Source: Phenylobacterium parvum (GTDB taxonomy: Bacteria > Pseudomonadota > Alphaproteobacteria > Caulobacterales > Caulobacteraceae). From it: a stretch of DNA of 64,000 nt. The stretch lies in contig NZ_CP029479.1 of NCBI RefSeq assembly GCF_003150835.1, positions 1,488,001-1,552,000 of the forward strand, read 5' to 3'. Position numbers and translations under genes: made by a program. The notes below the pieces were generated by a model. It did no database searches. It saw only the letters and a program-made list of their open reading frames with translations, and was not told the origin of the DNA. Shown here piece after piece: positions 37,010 through 45,423 of the stretch (its first letter is position 1; each line of letters begins with the position of its first letter).

Positions 37010-38149
37010 TCAGGCCGCAGCCGACGAACGGGACCCGGCGCGCCGGGACTTCAGGTCGATCCAGGCGCCGGCGGCGACCCGCCAGTCCTCCGGGCGAGTC
37101 GACCACCCGCCGCTCAGGCGGATGGCGCATCCGGCGAGCGTACCCAGGCCCATGGCTTCCAGCACCCGGCTGGGCTTGACCTTGCCGCTGGAACAGGCCG
37201 CACCGGCGCTTACCCTGACCCCGGCCAGATCGAGGCCCATGACCTGGATCTCCGAGGGGAGGTCCGGCGCGGAGATGCAGAGCACGTCCGCCAGCCTCGG
37301 CGCATCGACGCCGATCACACTGGCGCCGGCTTCCAACAGACGCTCGGCGGCCTCGTCCCGGGCCCGGGAACTTGCAGGTTCCGCTGCGAGGGCGGCGACC
37401 GCCGCGGCGCCAAAGCCGGCGGCGCCGATCAGGTTCTGGGTCCCGGCACGGCGGCCCTGCTCCTGTCCGCCACCGGGAAGGTCACGGACAATCCTGCTGC
37501 GCGGCCCTGCGACCAGGGCGCCTATGCCCTGGGGGCCGCCCAGCTTGTGGGCCGAGAGGGCCAGGGTGTCGGCGCAATAAAGGTCCAGCCCGACCGCGAT
37601 GCGCCCCGCGGCCTGGACGGCGTCGACGTGAAGCCAGCCGCCCGCCGCCCTCACCCGCTCGCCCGCCTCACGCACGGGCTGGATCACGCCCGTCTCGTTG
37701 TTGGCGGCCATCAGGGCCAGGAATACAGGCCCAGAGGCCGGCGACCAGGCGTCGAGGGCCGCCTGCAGGGCATCAAGGTCGACCACGCCGCTTGGCAGGA
37801 CGGGAAGCTCGACGACTTCCGCTTCGCTGGCGAGGGCCGCCTCACGGACGCAGTCATGCTCTATCGCCGAGACCAGCAGGCGCCGGGAGCCTGCCGCCAG
37901 GGCGCTTCGGATCGCCAGGACATTGGCCTCGGTGCCGCCGCTGGTGAAGGTGACGGAGGCCGGCTTGGCCCCCGCAAGGGCGGCCACCTGGCTCCGGGCA
38001 TGTTCAAGCAGGGCGCGGGCCGCGCGACCGTCGGCATGGACGGAGCTCGGATTGCCGGCGACGTCGAAGGCCGCCGTCATGGCGGCGCGGGCCTCAGGAC
38101 GGAGGGGCGAGGTGGCGCAGTGATCCAGGTAGACACCCGGGGCGGTCAT
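37010..38149 (-). CDS. cysteine desulfurase, IscS/NifS-like (group I)
   Basis: A 379-residue PLP enzyme. YLDHCATSPLRPEARAAM and GNPSSVHADGRAAR open the family fold; FTSGGTEANVLAIRSAL and the PLP lysine in ALSAHKLGGPQG are clear; the catalytic Cys is in SAGAACSSGKVKPS. It is shorter and more divergent than E. coli IscS. It is the second desulfurase of the operon and sits directly behind iscR (ATGA overlap); start 38149 follows from that overlap and the fold's beginning. Confidence 0.93.
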   Translation of the reverse strand: MTAPGVYLDHCATSPLRPEARAAMTAAFDVAGNPSSVHADGRAARALLEHARSQVAALAGAKPASVTFTSGGTEANVLAIRSALAAGSRRLLVSAIEHDCVREAALASEAEVVELPVLPSGVVDLDALQAALDAWSPASGPVFLALMAANNETGVIQPVREAGERVRAAGGWLHVDAVQAAGRIAVGLDLYCADTLALSAHKLGGPQGIGALVAGPRSRIVRDLPGGGQEQGRRAGTQNLIGAAGFGAAAVAALAAEPASSRARDEAAERLLEAGASVIGVDAPRLADVLCISAPDLPSEIQVMGLDLAGVRVSAGAACSSGKVKPSRVLEAMGLGTLAGCAIRLSGGWSTRPEDWRVAAGAWIDLKSRRAGSRSSAAA

Positions 38150-38586
38150 GCCGCCCTCCGATCGGAGCCAACACGGCCCGTCACCACGTCCTCCAGCGAA
38201 ACCGACGCGAGCCAGGCCTCGATCTGCCGGCCCGTCTCCTCCCAAAGGTCGTGGGTCAGGCAACGTTCGCCATTCATCATGCAGCCGGGCGACTTGGCCC
38301 CGCAGCGGGTGGCGCGCAGGGGCTCGTCCACCGCCAGGACGATCTCGGCGATGCTGGTGGCCGAGGCGGCGCGGGCCAGGCGATAGCCGCCCCCGGGGCC
38401 GCGATGGCTCTGCACCAGGCCCTGGCGGCGCAGGCGCGCGAAGAGTTGCTCGAGGTAGGAGAGCGAGATCTCCTGCCGGGTGGCGATATCCGAAAGGGCG
38501 ACGGCGCGCTCCGCCTGCTCCGCCTGCCGGCGGGCCAGGTCGGCCATGGCCATGACCGCGTATCGTCCCTTGGTGCTCAGTCGCAT
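38146..38586 (-). CDS. iscR: Rrf2-family Fe-S cluster regulator IscR
   Basis: A 146-residue repressor/sensor. The winged helix starts MRLSTKGRYAVMAMADLA, with recognition helix SLSYLEQLFARLRR. Three cysteines (95, 102, 109) and His112 (RCLTHDLW) match the [2Fe-2S] ligand set of IscR, with one extra residue between cysteines compared with E. coli. It heads the iscR-suf operon and probably represses it when clusters are plentiful; an AT-rich palindrome overlaps its promoter. Confidence 0.95.
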   Translation of the reverse strand: MRLSTKGRYAVMAMADLARRQAEQAERAVALSDIATRQEISLSYLEQLFARLRRQGLVQSHRGPGGGYRLARAASATSIAEIVLAVDEPLRATRCGAKSPGCMMNGERCLTHDLWEETGRQIEAWLASVSLEDVVTGRVGSDRRAA

Positions 38587-38686
38587 GTGGCGGACCCCAG
38601 AAGGTTCGTCTTTTTTCGAGCTTTGCCGCAGGCCCCTGTGCTAAAGCCGCCGCTTCTCGCGGGGCCGGTCAGGTGCTGGCGACTGC

Positions 38687-38719
38687 GATCTAGGAAGACC
38701 AAGCACGATAGTCAACTAT
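38687..38719 (-). promoter_or_regulatory. iscR-suf promoter with overlapping palindrome
   Basis: On the minus strand TTGACT (38715-38710), 17-nt spacer and TAGATC (38692-38687) form a sigma70-type promoter about 100 bp upstream of iscR. The -35 is embedded in the palindrome ATAGTCAACTAT (38708-38719), one of the few AT-rich spots nearby, suited to IscR autoregulation. The divergent hydrolase gene starts only 25 bp away. The IscR link is an inference. Confidence 0.5.
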
Positions 38720-38743
38720 TCGGGCTCCACTTGAGGAGGCGAC

Positions 38744-39391
38744 ATGCCAGAGGTGGTTCTGACCGGCGCGGCCGGTCGCATCGAGGGGCGTTACACGGCG
38801 GGCAAGATCGAGAATGCGCCGATCGCCCTGATCCTTCACCCGCACCCCCGGGCTGGCGGCCAGATGAACCATCCGGTTGCGGTCCAGCTCTTCCACCTGT
38901 TCATGAAGCGCGGCTTCTCCGTGCTACGGTTCAATTTCCGCGGCGTCGGTCGTAGCCAGGGAGAATTCGACTCCGGCATCGGCGAGCTTGCGGACGCCGC
39001 CACCGCCCTCGACTGGCTCCAGGCCACCAACCCCGCGGCCGCCCAGTGCTGGGTCGCGGGCTTCGACTTCGGCGCCTGGATCGGCATGCAACTCCTGATG
39101 CGCCGGCCCGAGACCGACGGCTTCATCTCGGTCTCGCCGCCGACCAACATGTACGACTTCAGCTTCCTGGCCCCCTGCCCGGCCTCGGGCCTCATGCTTC
39201 ATGGGGGAGCCGACACCGTGACACCGCCGCAGGAAGTCGAGAAGGTGGTCTCCAAGCTGCGCACCCAGAAGGGCATTGTCATCGACTATGACGTCGTCGA
39301 CGGCGCCAGCCACTTCTGGACCGAGCACCTGCCCGAGGTGGAATCCCGGGTCGGCGCCTATCTCGACCGGCGTCTCGCCGAGGGGAACTGA
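38744..39391 (+). CDS. alpha/beta-hydrolase (COG2945-like) with Asp at the nucleophile
   Basis: A 215-residue alpha/beta-hydrolase fold protein. ILHPHPRAGGQMNH (oxyanion region), VLRFNFRGVGRSQGEFD, HGGADTVTPP (acid) and DGASHFW (His) fit the small COG2945 group. The nucleophile elbow, normally GxSxG (GFSFGAW), reads GFDFGAW: Ser is replaced by Asp through at least two base changes. It may therefore work like an Asp-nucleophile hydrolase (as in dehalogenases and epoxide hydrolases) or be a non-catalytic relative. GAGGAG lies upstream of the ATG. It is divergent from iscR. Confidence 0.85.
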   Translation: MPEVVLTGAAGRIEGRYTAGKIENAPIALILHPHPRAGGQMNHPVAVQLFHLFMKRGFSVLRFNFRGVGRSQGEFDSGIGELADAATALDWLQATNPAAAQCWVAGFDFGAWIGMQLLMRRPETDGFISVSPPTNMYDFSFLAPCPASGLMLHGGADTVTPPQEVEKVVSKLRTQKGIVIDYDVVDGASHFWTEHLPEVESRVGAYLDRRLAEGN

Positions 39392-39402
39392 CCCCTGCGG
39401 GC

Positions 39403-40509
39403 CTAGGGCCGGGCGATCCGGCCGCCGGTCATCGGCGCCGGGATCCCGGTGGTCCCCGGGAAGGAAATCGGCAGGCCCCTGGCGCACCGGGCGGCGAGGA
39501 AGGCAAAGGCCTCGGCCTCCAGAGCGTCGCCACGCCAGCCAACGCTCTCGGCGTCCGCCACCCCGCAGGACAGGCGCTCGGCAAGAGCGGCCATCAGGGC
39601 CGGGTTCCGGCGCCCGCCGCCGGTGACGATCAGGCTGGCCGGGCGAAGTTCCACCATACCAAAGCCCCGGGCCACGGCCTCGGCCGTGAAGGCCGTAAGG
39701 GTGGCGACGGCGTCCTCCAGCGGCAGGTCCTCCACGGCGGCGGGGGAAAAGTCGTACCGGTCCAGGGACTTGGGCGGCGGCTCGGAGAACCAGGGGTGAT
39801 CCAGCAGGCGCTCCAGGGCCGGGGCCGAGACCCGGCCGGCGGCCGCCAGTCGGCCGTCCCGGTCGAACCGCTCGCCCGTACGGGCCAGGACGACCTGGTC
39901 GATCAGGCCATTGCCCGGCCCGGTGTCGAAGGCCGCCACGCGATCCCCGCCCGCCCAACAGGTCAGGTTGGCCACGCCGCCGATGTTCAGCACCGCCAGG
40001 GGCGCGGGCAGGCCTGAGGCGGCGGCCCGAGCCAGGTGGTAGACGGGCGCCAGAGGCGCGCCCTCCCCGCCCGCCGCGACGTCTGCGGAGCGGAAGTCGA
40101 AGGCCACCGGAACGCCGGTCGCCCTGGCCAGCCACTCGCCGTCGCCCAACTGGAGGGTCCGCCCGGGGCGGCCCGAGGCGGGCCGTTCATGCAGCACGGT
40201 CTGGCCGTGCATGCCGACCAGGTCAAGGTCCGCCCAGGCGAGGCCGTGCGCCCTCAGGAAGGCCTCGCCCGCGGCCATGTGCGCCTCGGCCACCGCCCGG
40301 GCGGCCTCGGAGAAGATGGGGGGGGCTGCGCGCCCCCGGGGGTGCTCCAGGGCGACCGCGATGGTGCGCCTCAGGAGGTCGCGCAGGGTGTCCGGCAGGG
40401 GCGCCTCTGCAGCCGGGCCAAAGGCGTGGAGGGTCTCTCCGTCCGTCTCGAGGATCGCCATGTCGATGCCGTCGAGGGAGGTGCCGGTCATGAAGCCGAG
40501 GATGCGCAT
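39403..40509 (-). CDS. anmK: anhydro-N-acetylmuramic acid kinase
   Basis: A 368-residue ASKHA-fold kinase recycling murein: it opens and phosphorylates anhydroMurNAc to MurNAc-6-P. The N-terminal phosphate loop MRILGFMTGTSLDGIDMAI, FDFRSADVAAGGEGAPLAP and VLNIGGVANLT and the C-terminal LIVTGGGRRNPALM are the family signatures. It is divergent from tyrS, a neighbour pair common in proteobacteria, and convergent with the hydrolase. Confidence 0.96.
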   Translation of the reverse strand: MRILGFMTGTSLDGIDMAILETDGETLHAFGPAAEAPLPDTLRDLLRRTIAVALEHPRGRAAPPIFSEAARAVAEAHMAAGEAFLRAHGLAWADLDLVGMHGQTVLHERPASGRPGRTLQLGDGEWLARATGVPVAFDFRSADVAAGGEGAPLAPVYHLARAAASGLPAPLAVLNIGGVANLTCWAGGDRVAAFDTGPGNGLIDQVVLARTGERFDRDGRLAAAGRVSAPALERLLDHPWFSEPPPKSLDRYDFSPAAVEDLPLEDAVATLTAFTAEAVARGFGMVELRPASLIVTGGGRRNPALMAALAERLSCGVADAESVGWRGDALEAEAFAFLAARCARGLPISFPGTTGIPAPMTGGRIARP

Positions 40510-40684
40510 GGCGCTTGACTGCCACGGCCCCGGAGCCTAGGCCAGCGCCATGTCAGGCCCCTGCGCCCCGCGTCCGTTCTATTACCGCCGCCCCTGACGA
40601 CGGCGTGAGACCTTTCGCGCCGCCTTCCCCGGCCGGCGCGCTCTGGAAACGGCGCCGGCCCGACCGAGCCCTCCGGAGCCCCCC

Positions 40685-41932
40685 ATGACCGCCGAAGCCG
40701 AGTTCAAGTCCGACCTGCTGCGAACCCTGCAGGCGCGCGGCTACATCCACCAGATCACCCATCCCGAGGAGCTGGACGCTGCGGCGGCTTCCGGCCGGGT
40801 GACCGGCTACATCGGCTTCGACGCCACCGCCCCGTCCCTGCACGTGGGCAGCCTCTTGCAGATCATGATGCTGCGCAGGATGCAGCAGGCGGGCCACAAG
40901 CCGATCGTCCTCATGGGCGGCGGCACGACCAAGGTGGGCGACCCCACCGACAAGGACCAGTCGCGCCCCCTCCTCACCGAAGAAAAGATCCAGGCCAACA
41001 TCGACAGCATCAAGTCGGTCTTCGCCCGCTTCCTGACCTTCGGCGAGGGGCCGACCGACGCCCTCCTGGTGAACAACGCCGATTGGCTGGACAAGCTGGG
41101 CTACGTCGAGTTCCTGCGGAACTACGGCGTGCACTTCACCATCAACCGCATGCTGACCTTCGACTCGGTCCGGCTCCGCCTCGAGCGCGAGCAGCCCATG
41201 ACCTTCCTCGAATTCAACTACATGCTGATGCAGGCCACCGACTTCCTGGAGCTGGAGCGCAAACATGGCTGCCAGCTGCAGATGGGCGGGTCGGACCAGT
41301 GGGGCAACATCCTCAACGGCGTTGAGCTGATCCGGAGGGTCGACCACAAGCAGGCCTTTGGCCTGACCAGCCCGCTGCTCGCGACGGCCTCGGGGCAGAA
41401 GATGGGCAAGACGGTGTCCGGCGCGGTCTGGCTGAACGCCGACATGCTGTCGCCCTACGACTACTGGCAGTTCTGGCGAAACACCGAGGACGGAGATGTC
41501 GGGCGATTCCTCCGCCTGTTCACCGACCTGCCCCTGGACGAAATTCTCCGTCTGGAGGCCCTGAGCGGCGCCGGCGTCAACGAGGCCAAGAAGGTCCTGG
41601 CGACCGAGGCGACCCGGATGCTGCATGGCGCGGAGGCGGCGGCGGCGGCCGAAGAGGCCGCGCGGGTGGCCTTCGAGGCTGGCGGCCTGTCGGCGGACAT
41701 GCCCACCCTGACCTTGAAAGCGGCTGACCTCGCCGCCACATCCCACAGCGCGCTGATGGTGGCTGCGGGCTTCGCCGCCTCCAACTCCGAGGCGCGCAAG
41801 CAGATCGCCAACGGCGGCTTCCGGATCAACGGCGAAAAGGTCGCCGACCCGGCGGCCCTGGTCGACGTCGGCGGCGGCGAGGCGGAGCTGAGGTCCGGGA
41901 AACGCCGGGTCCGGCTCGTGATCGAACCCTGA
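40685..41932 (+). CDS. tyrS: tyrosyl-tRNA synthetase
   Basis: A 415-residue class I synthetase. [17 protein letters not shown] carries the HIGH-like motif [13 protein letters not shown] and GGSDQWGNI bind tyrosine; the KMSKS-like motif is [10 protein letters not shown]. The C-terminal S4 RNA-binding domain reads [17 protein letters not shown]. It charges tRNA-Tyr. The bcp gene follows after 10 bp and is probably co-transcribed. Confidence 0.97.
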   Translation: MTAEAEFKSDLLRTLQARGYIHQITHPEELDAAAASGRVTGYIGFDATAPSLHVGSLLQIMMLRRMQQAGHKPIVLMGGGTTKVGDPTDKDQSRPLLTEEKIQANIDSIKSVFARFLTFGEGPTDALLVNNADWLDKLGYVEFLRNYGVHFTINRMLTFDSVRLRLEREQPMTFLEFNYMLMQATDFLELERKHGCQLQMGGSDQWGNILNGVELIRRVDHKQAFGLTSPLLATASGQKMGKTVSGAVWLNADMLSPYDYWQFWRNTEDGDVGRFLRLFTDLPLDEILRLEALSGAGVNEAKKVLATEATRMLHGAEAAAAAEEAARVAFEAGGLSADMPTLTLKAADLAATSHSALMVAAGFAASNSEARKQIANGGFRINGEKVADPAALVDVGGGEAELRSGKRRVRLVIEP

Positions 41933-41942
41933 GGAGTTGAAG

Positions 41943-42407
41943 ATGGCGGAACTGGATGCCGGCGCAAAGGCGCCCGACTTCGAGATGGCCGGCGAAGGTG
42001 GCCCGGTCCGGCTGTCGGACTTCGCGGGCAAGACCCTTGTCCTCTACTTCTATCCCAAGGACGACACCTCGGGCTGCACCAAGGAGGCCCAGGAGTTCTC
42101 GGCCCTCGCCGCGGATTTCACCGCCGCCGGCGCCGTCGTGCTGGGCGTCTCGAAGGACTCCGTCGCGAGCCACGGCAAGTTCACCGCAAAGTACGGCCTC
42201 GCCATTCCCCTCGGCTCGGACCCGGAAGGCGCGACCATCGAGGCCTTCGGTGCCTGGGTCGAGAAGAGCATGTACGGGCGGAAATACATGGGCATCGACC
42301 GCTCCACCTTCCTGATCGACGGCTCCGGCGTGATCCGTAAGGCCTGGAGAAAGGTGAAGGTTCCCGGCCACGCCGCCGAGGTGCTCAAGGCCGCCCAAGC
42401 CCTCTGA
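41943..42407 (+). CDS. bcp: thiol peroxidase Bcp (peroxiredoxin)
   Basis: A 154-residue PrxQ/Bcp peroxiredoxin. The peroxidatic Cys is in YPKDDTSGCTKEAQEF; the resolving Cys five residues later found in many Bcp proteins is absent, so it may work as a 1-Cys enzyme. GVSKDSVASHGKF and RSTFLIDGSGVIRKAW are family signatures. The start ATG 41943 is fixed by GAGGAG six bases before it. Confidence 0.95.
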   Translation: MAELDAGAKAPDFEMAGEGGPVRLSDFAGKTLVLYFYPKDDTSGCTKEAQEFSALAADFTAAGAVVLGVSKDSVASHGKFTAKYGLAIPLGSDPEGATIEAFGAWVEKSMYGRKYMGIDRSTFLIDGSGVIRKAWRKVKVPGHAAEVLKAAQAL

Positions 42408-42509
42408 TCCCGCCCTGGCCTGCCGCCGGTCGACCGCGAATCAGCGGGTTGCCAGCCAAGGCCTTAACGGACAATAACTGCGTCCCCATCGGTTGACCGC
42501 ACGGTGAGC

Positions 42510-43670
42510 ATGTCGCGTCTTGCGCAACTCCGGGGCCTGATCCAGGCCCTCTTCCCCGAACGGCACCTCTACCTCCGGTCCGGAGGAGAGATGAAGGGCG
42601 TGGTCCTGAGCCCCGCCCGGCAGATGATCTTCGCCGCCATCGCCCTGGGCCTCCTGGTCTGGTTCGCGACGTCTTCCATCGCCATCCTGGTGGGCGCCTT
42701 CACCCAGTCGCGCAGCGATGAGGAACTGGCGCAGATGCAGGCCCGCTCCGAGCGCTGGGTGGCTGACCGTGAGGCCCGCCTGAACAGCGCCGTGGCCCAA
42801 CTGAATGCTTCGGGCGCCTCCCTGGGCGGCCTGGCGGAGTCCATCGAGAAGCGTCACGCGGCCCTCGCCCTCCTGCTGACAGACCTTCGCGGAGAGCCAG
42901 GCGCCATGGCCGCTCTGGCGCCCGCCCTGAAGGGAGCCCCGAACCCCGAGGCCGATCCCATCGAGCGCATCGCAGCAGTGCAGGCCAACCAGGAACGCCT
43001 GGTGGGCGCCGCCGAGGACTACGCCCGGACCCGGGCGGACCGCCTTCGCCTCGCCTTCCGGCTCGCCGGCCTGGCGCCCTCGGGCTACGCCTCCGCCGCA
43101 GCTTCCGGTGGACCTCTCCTGGAGGCGCGCGATCCTCGCGCCCTGGCCGCCGTCCTGGACGTGGATGAGCGCTTCGCCGGGCGGATCCAGAAGGCCGCGG
43201 AAAACCTCTCGGCCGCCAATGCGCTGTCAGAGACGGCCCAGGGCCTGCCCTTCGCCCAACCGGCAACCGGCGCCCGCAAGACGAGCAGCTTCGGTGTGCG
43301 CTTCGATCCCTTTACGGGCCGCCCCGCCTTCCATTCCGGGCTCGACTTCGTCTCGGGCTTCGGCTCCCCGATCCTCTCCACGGCCCCGGGCGTCGTTTCC
43401 TATGCCGGCCTCCGGTCAGGCTATGGCAAGACCGTCGAGGTCGATCACGGCCGGGGCTTCAAGACCCGCTACGCCCATCTCTCGGCCATCTCCGTGACGC
43501 CGGGACAGCGCATCGCGGTCGGACAACGGGTTGGCGCCCTGGGAAACACCGGACGCTCGACGGGTCCCCATCTGCATTACGAGATCTGGCTCAACGGCCG
43601 GGCCGTCAATCCCCACCGCTTCATCCGCGCAGGTGAACATGTTCAGCAAGCCAGCCCCCAAGCCGGATAG
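42510..43670 (+). CDS. M23 family peptidoglycan endopeptidase, bactofilin-linked
   Basis: A 386-residue (or 388 from GTG 42504) membrane-anchored LytM-type protein. One membrane segment (about 36-60) follows a basic cytoplasmic N-terminus; a coiled coil spans about 68-110. The M23 domain occupies the last 130 residues with zinc ligands in HSGLDFV (HxxxD) and GPHLHYEIW (HxH), all intact. It cleaves or binds peptidoglycan in the periplasm. Its 3' end overlaps the bactofilin start by 32 bp, and such M23-bactofilin pairs (LmdC-BacA) shape stalks or cell curvature in relatives. Confidence 0.92.
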   Translation: MSRLAQLRGLIQALFPERHLYLRSGGEMKGVVLSPARQMIFAAIALGLLVWFATSSIAILVGAFTQSRSDEELAQMQARSERWVADREARLNSAVAQLNASGASLGGLAESIEKRHAALALLLTDLRGEPGAMAALAPALKGAPNPEADPIERIAAVQANQERLVGAAEDYARTRADRLRLAFRLAGLAPSGYASAAASGGPLLEARDPRALAAVLDVDERFAGRIQKAAENLSAANALSETAQGLPFAQPATGARKTSSFGVRFDPFTGRPAFHSGLDFVSGFGSPILSTAPGVVSYAGLRSGYGKTVEVDHGRGFKTRYAHLSAISVTPGQRIAVGQRVGALGNTGRSTGPHLHYEIWLNGRAVNPHRFIRAGEHVQQASPQAG

Positions 43671-44103
43671 CCGCCCCAACGCACCCGTTTCCGAGCCCAC
43701 CTTGGCGCCGGCGACCGAGCCTGCCGCGCGGAACCGCGCCCGCCCGGCCTCCCTCCTTGCCCAGAACCTGGTCGTCGAGGGCTCGATCCAGAGCGACAGC
43801 GAAGTCCAGATCGACGGCCTGGTGCGCGGCGATGTCCGGGTCGAGCGGCTCACTATCGGCGAGACGGGCCGGATCGAAGGCCAGGTCGCAGCCGAGACCG
43901 CCGAGGTCCGTGGGCGGGTGGTCGGCGCCATCATCGCCAAGCAGGTGCGACTGTTCAGCTCTGCCTGCGTGGAGGGTGACATCACCGCCGAACAACTGGC
44001 GATCGAGCCCGGCGCCTCGTTCGAAGGCCGCAGCATCAAGCTCCAGCGTCCCAAGGCGGCGGTCGCACCGTCGCCTGCCCCCGCCACGACCCCGGCGACC
44101 TAG
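43639..44103 (+). CDS. bacA: bactofilin
   Basis: A 154-residue bactofilin. The central beta-helix domain (about 38-130) starts SLLAQNLVVEGSIQSDSEVQIDG-like and shows the repeating GxIxG pattern (GRIEGQVAAETAEVRGRVVGAI). Both tails are Pro/Ala-rich. Bactofilins polymerise without nucleotide on the inner membrane; in Caulobacter BacA localises peptidoglycan synthesis at the stalk base (known). The start ATG 43639 lies inside the M23 gene and gives the short disordered tail usual for the family. Confidence 0.93.
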   Translation: MFSKPAPKPDSRPNAPVSEPTLAPATEPAARNRARPASLLAQNLVVEGSIQSDSEVQIDGLVRGDVRVERLTIGETGRIEGQVAAETAEVRGRVVGAIIAKQVRLFSSACVEGDITAEQLAIEPGASFEGRSIKLQRPKAAVAPSPAPATTPAT

Positions 44104-44108
44104 ATCCT

Positions 44109-44126
44109 GTTCCGATCCGTCGGAAC
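44109..44126. terminator. hairpin between convergent bacA and prfB
   Basis: GTTCCGA (44109-44115), loop TCCG, TCGGAAC (44120-44126): a perfect 7-bp stem six bases after the bacA stop. There is no strong T-run on either strand, so it is a weak or Rho-assisted terminator candidate. The rest of the 160-bp gap holds nothing I recognise. Confidence 0.45.
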
Positions 44127-44263
44127 TGGTGATCGGATCGAAACACGATCGCGTCAGGGAGGGTGGCCCGGCGGTGAACCGCGAGCCCAAGGGCGCGGCG
44201 ATCGCTCCCCGCAGAAGACATGTCGCCCGACACTCAAATCTGAAGGGAACAGCCTCCAGAACC

Positions 44264-45377
44264 TCAGCCCTCGCGGGTGACCCCCACCCTCTGGGCCAGG
44301 CTGGCGCCCATGAAGGCGTCGAGATCGCCGTCCAGGACGCCCTGGGTATCGGACGTCTCCACCTGGGTGCGCAGGTCCTTGACCATCTGGTAGGGCTGCA
44401 GGACGTAGGATCGGATCTGGTGGCCCCAGCCGATGTCGGTCTTTTGCTCCTGCAGGGCCTGGGCCTCGGCCTCCCGCTTCTGCAGCTCCAGCTCATAGAG
44501 CCTCGCCCGCAGCATGCGCCAGGCCTCATCGCGGTTCTGGTGCTGCGAGCGGCCCATCTGGCAGGCCACGACCACGCCGGTCGGGATGTGGGTCAGCCGA
44601 ACGGCTGAGTCTGTCTTGTTGATGTGCTGGCCGCCGGCGCCCGAGGCCCGGTAGGTGTCCGTCCGGACGTCCGAAGGATTGATCTCGATGACGATGGTGT
44701 CGTCGACCACCGGATAGACCCAGACCGAAGCGAAGCTGGTGTGGCGCTTGGCCGCCGCGTCGAAGGGCGAGATACGCACCAGGCGATGGACGCCGGCCTC
44801 GGTCTTCAGCCATCCGTAGGCGTTGGGACCCTTGATCTGGAGGGTCACCGACTTGATCCCCGCCTGTTCGCCGGGGGTCTCTTCCAGGAACTCCACGCTC
44901 ATGCCGTGGGCGTTGGCCCAGCGGGTGTACATACGCAGCAGCATGCCGGCCCAGTCGCAGGACTCCGTTCCGCCGGCCCCGGAATTGACTTCCAGGAAGG
45001 CGTCATTTCCATCCGCCTCGCCCGACAGCAGGGCCTCGAGCTCGGCGCGCGCGGCCCGTTCGCGGATGGCCTTCAGCTGTCCGCGAGCCTCCTCGAGGGT
45101 GGCCTCATCGCCTTCCTCGTCGGCCAGCTCGGCATAGCCGATGGCGTCGGCCAGGTCCCGCTCAAGGCCGGTGACGGCGTCCACGGAGGCCGCAAGGCGC
45201 GAGCGCTCGCGACTGACCGCCTGGGCCTCATCCGGTCGGTCCCACAGGGTGGGATCCTCGACCCGGGCATTCAGTTCATGCAGTTTCCGGAGGGCGACAT
45301 CCCAGTCAAAGTCGCCTCCTGAGCAGTGCGATCGACTGCTCGATGTCGGCCTTGGCAGCCTCGACATCCGCTCTCAT
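44264..45377 (-). CDS. prfB: peptide chain release factor 2 with programmed +1 frameshift
   Basis: A 370-residue release factor after frameshifting. It recognises UGA and UAA stops. The first 23 codons (from ATG 45377, [16 protein letters not shown]) end at CTT; codon 24 is TGA at 45308-45306. Skipping one base gives GAC and the main frame ([19 protein letters not shown]). The main frame has the RF2 tripeptide SPF in [11 protein letters not shown] and the catalytic GGQ in [12 protein letters not shown]. An in-frame UGA decoded by frameshift autoregulates RF2 levels, as in E. coli. Confidence 0.97.
45305..45320 (-). promoter_or_regulatory. prfB programmed frameshift signal
   Basis: On the minus strand AGGAGG (45320-45315) is followed after CGA by CTTTGAC (45311-45305): an internal Shine-Dalgarno three bases upstream of the slippery CTT-TGA-C, exactly the known RF2 frameshift site layout. 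Confidence 0.95.
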
Positions 45378-45423
45378 GGGGTTACTCCTGAACTCGGCGG
45401 GCGGGAGTAGCGCGGTCCCGCCC

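Noticed and set aside
41937..41942. TTG start for bcp
   Set aside because: It immediately abuts the GAGGAG ribosome site; the ATG six bases further has ideal spacing.
43531..43638. Longer bactofilin start inside the M23 gene
   Set aside because: Would add 36 residues translated from the M23 domain in another frame; the internal ATG gives the usual short disordered tail.
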